From Actinomycetota bacterium (lineage in GTDB: Bacteria; Actinomycetota; Actinomycetes; S36-B12; UBA5976): a stretch of 49,002 nucleotides of DNA. Positions 45,631 through 49,002 of this stretch are shown piece by piece (position 1 is the stretch's first letter; each line of letters starts with the position of its first letter). A program made the position numbers and the translations under genes. The notes under the pieces were generated by a model. The model saw only the letters and a list, made by a program, of their open reading frames with translations. It did not search any database and was not told the origin of the DNA. Location of the stretch: NCBI GenBank assembly GCA_016870575.1, contig VGBH01000009.1:1-49002 (forward strand). Reading direction: 5' to 3'.

Positions 45631-46719
45631 TTAATTTGCTTTTAGCAGACGGGTAATCATTCCTGCGAGCAGGTTGATTCTCGGCACAATTGCACTGACT
45701 GAAACCCACTCGCTCTTGGCATGTGAACCGGTACCAACTGCGCCTAGACCATCAATAGTTGGGATACCAAGAGCGGCAGTGAAATTACCATCGCTTGCAC
45801 CACCAACCTGCGCATTTTCAAGTTGAGGTAGTCCCAAATCTTTTGCAACTTCTTGAGCTAGTTCAAACAACCCCATACTCATTCTGCTTTCCAGAGGCGG
45901 TCGATTTATAGAACCAAGAACTTCAATCTTAATTCCCGGAAGTGTTGAAGAAATTGCTCTTATTTCACTATCAACACGTTTTTGTTCATCAATACTCCAG
46001 GCCCGAACATCAATGCTTAGTTGAGCGAGCGCAGGTACGGTGTTTGTTGTTGTGCCCGCTCTGATAACAGTTGGTGTAACCGTAGTTCCAAGTTCAGTAT
46101 TACCTATTTTGCTCACTGACAGGGCAATTTCACTTATTGCCAGACCTGCATTTATTCCTTTTTCTGGTTCTAAACCTGCGTGCGATGCTAAACCATGCGC
46201 CACAATTTCGTAATTAGAGGTTCCTTTACGTGCAGTTTTTAGTGCCTCATGCTGAGCGCATTCGAGTACTAGTACAGCAATCGCGCTGCGAGCAGCGTCT
46301 TCAATTAACTTTCGGGAAGTTTCAGAACCAATTTCTTCATCTGTAGTTAGTAGTAGTGCAATATCTGGATGATTTATTTGTGCAATCGCATGAATTGCTT
46401 GCACCACACCTGATTTCATATCTACACACCCAGGTCCAGTTAGCACATCTCCATTAATTGCAAAAGGAATTTCTTTAAGTGTGCCAATTGGCCAAACGGT
46501 ATCAATATGCCCAAGCAGCAATACTTTTGGATTTTCTGATCCCCACCATAAATGATCGCGACTTGAAACAGTAATGACTCTGCCCTTTTTCCCTAATCGG
46601 CTAAATAACATTTCATTTGTGAGTTCAACAACCTGGCTGCAAGCCGTTAAATCAGCACTCGGCGATTCCAATTCAATTAAGGACTGCATATCTGCGAGCA
46701 CGTCGTTTAGATTTACCAC
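45631..46719 (-). CDS. M20-family metallopeptidase / N-acyl-amino-acid deacylase
   Basis: A 362-residue zinc peptidase like carboxypeptidase G2 and ArgE/DapE. Metal ligands are in LLLGHIDTVWP, GPGCVDMKSG and LLTTDEEIGS, followed by the dimerisation domain (SHAGLEPEKGINAG). It removes an acyl group from N-acyl-L-amino acids. It is divergent from a GNAT acyltransferase and an N-acylamino-acid racemase, which suggests a role in D-to-L amino-acid conversion. GTG start. Confidence 0.88.
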   Translation of the reverse strand: MVNLNDVLADMQSLIELESPSADLTACSQVVELTNEMLFSRLGKKGRVITVSSRDHLWWGSENPKVLLLGHIDTVWPIGTLKEIPFAINGDVLTGPGCVDMKSGVVQAIHAIAQINHPDIALLLTTDEEIGSETSRKLIEDAARSAIAVLVLECAQHEALKTARKGTSNYEIVAHGLASHAGLEPEKGINAGLAISEIALSVSKIGNTELGTTVTPTVIRAGTTTNTVPALAQLSIDVRAWSIDEQKRVDSEIRAISSTLPGIKIEVLGSINRPPLESRMSMGLFELAQEVAKDLGLPQLENAQVGGASDGNFTAALGIPTIDGLGAVGTGSHAKSEWVSVSAIVPRINLLAGMITRLLKAN

Positions 46720-46733
46720 GGCGACAGGGTAGC

Positions 46734-47495
46734 GTGTGGGTTATGAATTGGGTTGATCATTGGCGGGCGCGAAGCAATAAAGCCGCTTCAAATCTTGAAG
46801 TGAGGGCGATTACAAGTACGGCTGACTTGCGGGAATTACGCGAGCTTTTTGATTTAACTTGGCCCTCCTCTTCAACCCAACTTACCCAGAATTTAGGAAC
46901 TGCGCTGATTCATTCTGGTGCAGTTCTAACCGGTGCATTTAAAGATAGCCAGTTAGTTGCAGGTGCACTGGCAATTATTAGTAACCATTCAAGTGTATTA
47001 GCACTACATTCACATATGGCAGCAACACATCCTGATTATCGAAGTCAAGGTTATGGTGCCTTAGTTAAGTATGAGCAAGCAGCAATTGCTGCTGAGCAAG
47101 GAATTCAAAAAATCACTTGGACGTTTGATCCACTTGTTCTGCGAAATGCGAAGTTAAATATTCTTAATTTGGGAGTGACAATTAAGAAGTTTGTTCCAGA
47201 TTTTTATGGTGAGATGGAAGATGCAATCAATGCAAATGATTTAACTGATCGACTTTGGTGTGAATGGCATTTGAATCAGGACAGAGCGCTAAATGCTCCA
47301 TATCAGATAATGCCAAAAGGAGCATTAACTGCAATTTCCATTGTGGAAGATATTGGTGTTGTAAAGAATCTTGAACCAGCGCAGGCGCGAGTGTTGCGTC
47401 TAGCAATGAGAAACGAGTTAAGCCAAGCGTTGGATGGTACAACTGAGGTAAAGGGACTTTCGGTTGACAACGAATATTTGATAGGAAAATTATGA
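46734..47495 (+). CDS. GNAT-family N-acyltransferase (COG3375-like)
   Basis: A 253-residue GNAT enzyme. The acyl-CoA-binding segment is HPDYRSQGYGALVKYEQ, followed by ITWTFDPLVLRNAKLNILNLG, characteristic of the COG3375 group linked to N-succinylamino-acid racemases. It would acylate an amino-acid amine with succinyl- or acetyl-CoA. The start is GTG 46734 or ATG 46743, only 14-24 bases from the divergent M20 gene. It overlaps the racemase gene by ATGA. Confidence 0.83.
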   Translation: MWVMNWVDHWRARSNKAASNLEVRAITSTADLRELRELFDLTWPSSSTQLTQNLGTALIHSGAVLTGAFKDSQLVAGALAIISNHSSVLALHSHMAATHPDYRSQGYGALVKYEQAAIAAEQGIQKITWTFDPLVLRNAKLNILNLGVTIKKFVPDFYGEMEDAINANDLTDRLWCEWHLNQDRALNAPYQIMPKGALTAISIVEDIGVVKNLEPAQARVLRLAMRNELSQALDGTTEVKGLSVDNEYLIGKL

Positions 47496-48595
47496 AGATA
47501 AGCGAAGTTACTTTAAGAAGATTATCAATGCCATTAGTAAAACCATTTCGAACTTCATTTGGTACTCAAACCCAGCGTGATGTTTTGCTGGTTGAAGTAT
47601 TAGCAGATGGCAATATTGGCTATGGCGAATGCGTAGCGATGAGTGTGCCACTTTATTCTGAAGAATATGTAATTGGAGCACAGGATTTTATATCGAGATT
47701 TATTGTTCCTAGACTTTTCCAAAAAGAGTTAGAGCCAACTGAGTTTGCCGAAGAAATGGCTGATTTATTAGGAAATCGAATGGCAAAAGCATCAGTTGAA
47801 ATGGCGCTTATGGATTCTTGGCTGAAAGCAAAAGGTATTTCATTTGCAGATTATCTTCGGGTAGATAGGGACCGAGTTCCAGTTGGTGTAAGTATTGGGA
47901 TTGCTGAGAGCATTGATGCATTAGTTGCTGAAGTAAATGATTATGTTGAGCAGGGGTATACCAGAGTTAAACTCAAAATTGAGCCGGAATTTGATATTGC
48001 GCCTACAAAAGCAATTCGAAACGAGTTTCCAGATCTCCAATTACAAGTAGATGCTAATCAGGCTTATCGTGCTCCAGATATTGACCATCTTCTTCGACTA
48101 GATGAATTCGAGCTCTTGTTAATTGAACAACCGATGAGTGAATCAGATATTGCTGGCCACATTAAGTTAGCTAAATTAATGCAAACCCCAGTTTGTTTAG
48201 ATGAATCAATTACCTCAGCATCAGTTGCAAAAGATTTAATTGAATTAGGTGCTACCAGCGTGGTTAATATCAAACCTGGTCGAGTTGGTGGTTATTTAGA
48301 AGCTGTTCGAATACACGATGTCTGCCAGAAACTCAGCGTACCTGTCTGGTGCGGTGGAATGTTGGAAACTGGAATTGGTCGAGCAGCAAATTTGGCACTT
48401 GCTGGTTTGCCAGGATTTAGTTTGCCGGGGGATATCAGTGGCACTAATCGATATTGGAATAGAGATATCACACAAGAGTTTGTTGTAGTTGATGGAGAAA
48501 TTGAATTACCAACTGGAATTGGTTTTGGAGCTGAAGTTGATACTGAAATGTTACTTAGTTACCAAACTGAATATCTAACTCTTACTCGCCCATAA
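47492..48595 (+). CDS. N-acylamino-acid racemase / o-succinylbenzoate synthase-family enolase
   Basis: A 367-residue enolase-superfamily enzyme of the NSAR/OSBS group. Catalytic residues are Lys160-x-Lys162 (RVKLKI), metal ligands Asp187 (QVDANQA), Glu212 (IEQP) and Asp237 (CLDES), and the second base Lys261 (NIKPGRVGG), at almost the same positions as in characterised NSARs. No other menaquinone genes are adjacent, and the GNAT and M20 partners favour racemisation of N-acylamino acids. A dual activity cannot be excluded. Confidence 0.9.
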   Translation: MKISEVTLRRLSMPLVKPFRTSFGTQTQRDVLLVEVLADGNIGYGECVAMSVPLYSEEYVIGAQDFISRFIVPRLFQKELEPTEFAEEMADLLGNRMAKASVEMALMDSWLKAKGISFADYLRVDRDRVPVGVSIGIAESIDALVAEVNDYVEQGYTRVKLKIEPEFDIAPTKAIRNEFPDLQLQVDANQAYRAPDIDHLLRLDEFELLLIEQPMSESDIAGHIKLAKLMQTPVCLDESITSASVAKDLIELGATSVVNIKPGRVGGYLEAVRIHDVCQKLSVPVWCGGMLETGIGRAANLALAGLPGFSLPGDISGTNRYWNRDITQEFVVVDGEIELPTGIGFGAEVDTEMLLSYQTEYLTLTRP

Positions 48596-49002
48596 TTGCA
48601 ATCATAGTGATTCGGGCGATTGAGAACTCACCTACTTTTGCACTTCGTTGATCAAAGGCTGATAATTTTCCGGCAGTTATTCGAATTGGTTGCACAACGT
48701 GTTCAACTTCACGTCCAGATTCGTTTGCATAACCAATCCATACTTTTTGTTTTTGCTCAATTGCTTTACGCAACACAACAACCGTGTCAGTAGTAGAAAG
48801 TCGCACAGCATTCTTTGGTCGCGCTGATGGCGCAGCAGCATCTCCTTGGCGAAGCGCTTTTACTGCCTCGATTAAAACTTCATCCGTTGGATGCTCGAGA
48901 CGATTGGTGTTTGCTTCAAGTGTAGCTCGGCGTTGCAAACGAGCACGAACCAACATTGAACCATCTTCAGATTCCAATGTTGGTGTGTAACCAGACTGAC
49001 TG
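48582..49002 (-). CDS. Helicase-associated protein with WYL-like C-terminus (partial)
   Basis: About 140 C-terminal residues; the gene continues beyond the window. The end holds a WYL-type segment: VLRKAIEQKQKVWIGYANESGREVEHVVQPIRITAGKLSAFDQRSAKVGEFSIARITMIAI. This is the C-terminal region of the helicase-C3/XPB-associated proteins that neighbour the XPB helicase in actinobacteria. It is convergent with the racemase gene, overlapping 14 bases. Confidence 0.7.
   Translation of the reverse strand, partial: SQSGYTPTLESEDGSMLVRARLQRRATLEANTNRLEHPTDEVLIEAVKALRQGDAAAPSARPKNAVRLSTTDTVVVLRKAIEQKQKVWIGYANESGREVEHVVQPIRITAGKLSAFDQRSAKVGEFSIARITMIAIMGE

Overview
The window looks like a streamlined, low-GC actinobacterial chromosome, most likely a freshwater planktonic lineage such as Nanopelagicales (acI). 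That placement is inference. It rests on the AT-rich sequence, very short intergenic gaps, many ATGA or TAATG start/stop overlaps, and actinobacterial gene orders: mshA / gpmA / senX3-regX3; carD - ispD-like - ispF - cysS - rlmB; GlnR; SAM-IV riboswitches; an XPB-type helicase; and groEL behind two CIRCE operators. No transposase, integrase, phage gene or CRISPR array was seen.

Layout. 1-9645: tail of an oligopeptide-type ABC importer (two ATPases), then a sugar-acid or keto-acid catabolic cluster (acetoacetate-decarboxylase fold, two SDRs, FAH-family hydrolase, D-2-hydroxyacid dehydrogenase, CSP41-like epimerase, DapA/NanA-type aldolase, LacI regulator, L-2-hydroxyglutarate oxidase). 9747-13969: tRNA-Lys, an AceE/transketolase-family enzyme, gamma-glutamyltransferase. 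13966-19222: a methionine regulon in which two nearly identical SAM-IV riboswitches precede metY-metX and a polar-amino-acid ABC importer. 19253-22917: GlnR, nitrobindin, Fur-family regulator, YgfZ, asparaginase. 22914-27259: gpmA, mshA, senX3-regX3, a lipoprotein. 27365-40446: the conserved carD - ispD - ispF - cysS - rlmB cluster, interrupted by an 8.8-kb opposite-strand operon. 40475-49002: a DUF4032 gene with two in-frame stops, tRNA-Thr, groEL, the XPB helicase, an N-acylamino-acid racemisation trio, and the 3' end of a helicase-associated WYL-like protein.

The most interesting region is 28.5-37.7 kb. One tightly packed minus-strand operon encodes an acetoin-dehydrogenase-like E1 alpha/E1 beta/E2, a SorC-type regulator, GutM, a complete glucitol-type PTS (IIC, IIC2, IIB, IIA), a DRL-like oxidoreductase (the family that includes an alternative DXP reductoisomerase), a complete IspD and a small zinc-ribbon protein. 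HPr is encoded divergently beside it. The operon lies exactly between ispD and ispF of the native isoprenoid cluster, and the ispD-like gene left at the native site has lost its CTP-binding motif. A coherent hypothesis is PTS uptake of 2-C-methylerythritol or a similar polyol as its phosphate. DRL would interconvert it with 1-deoxyxylulose 5-phosphate, an acetoin-like methyl ketone. The E1/E2 complex could cleave that to acetyl-CoA and glyceraldehyde 3-phosphate, or IspD could pass the phosphate to isoprenoid synthesis. The gene families are well supported; the pathway is inference.
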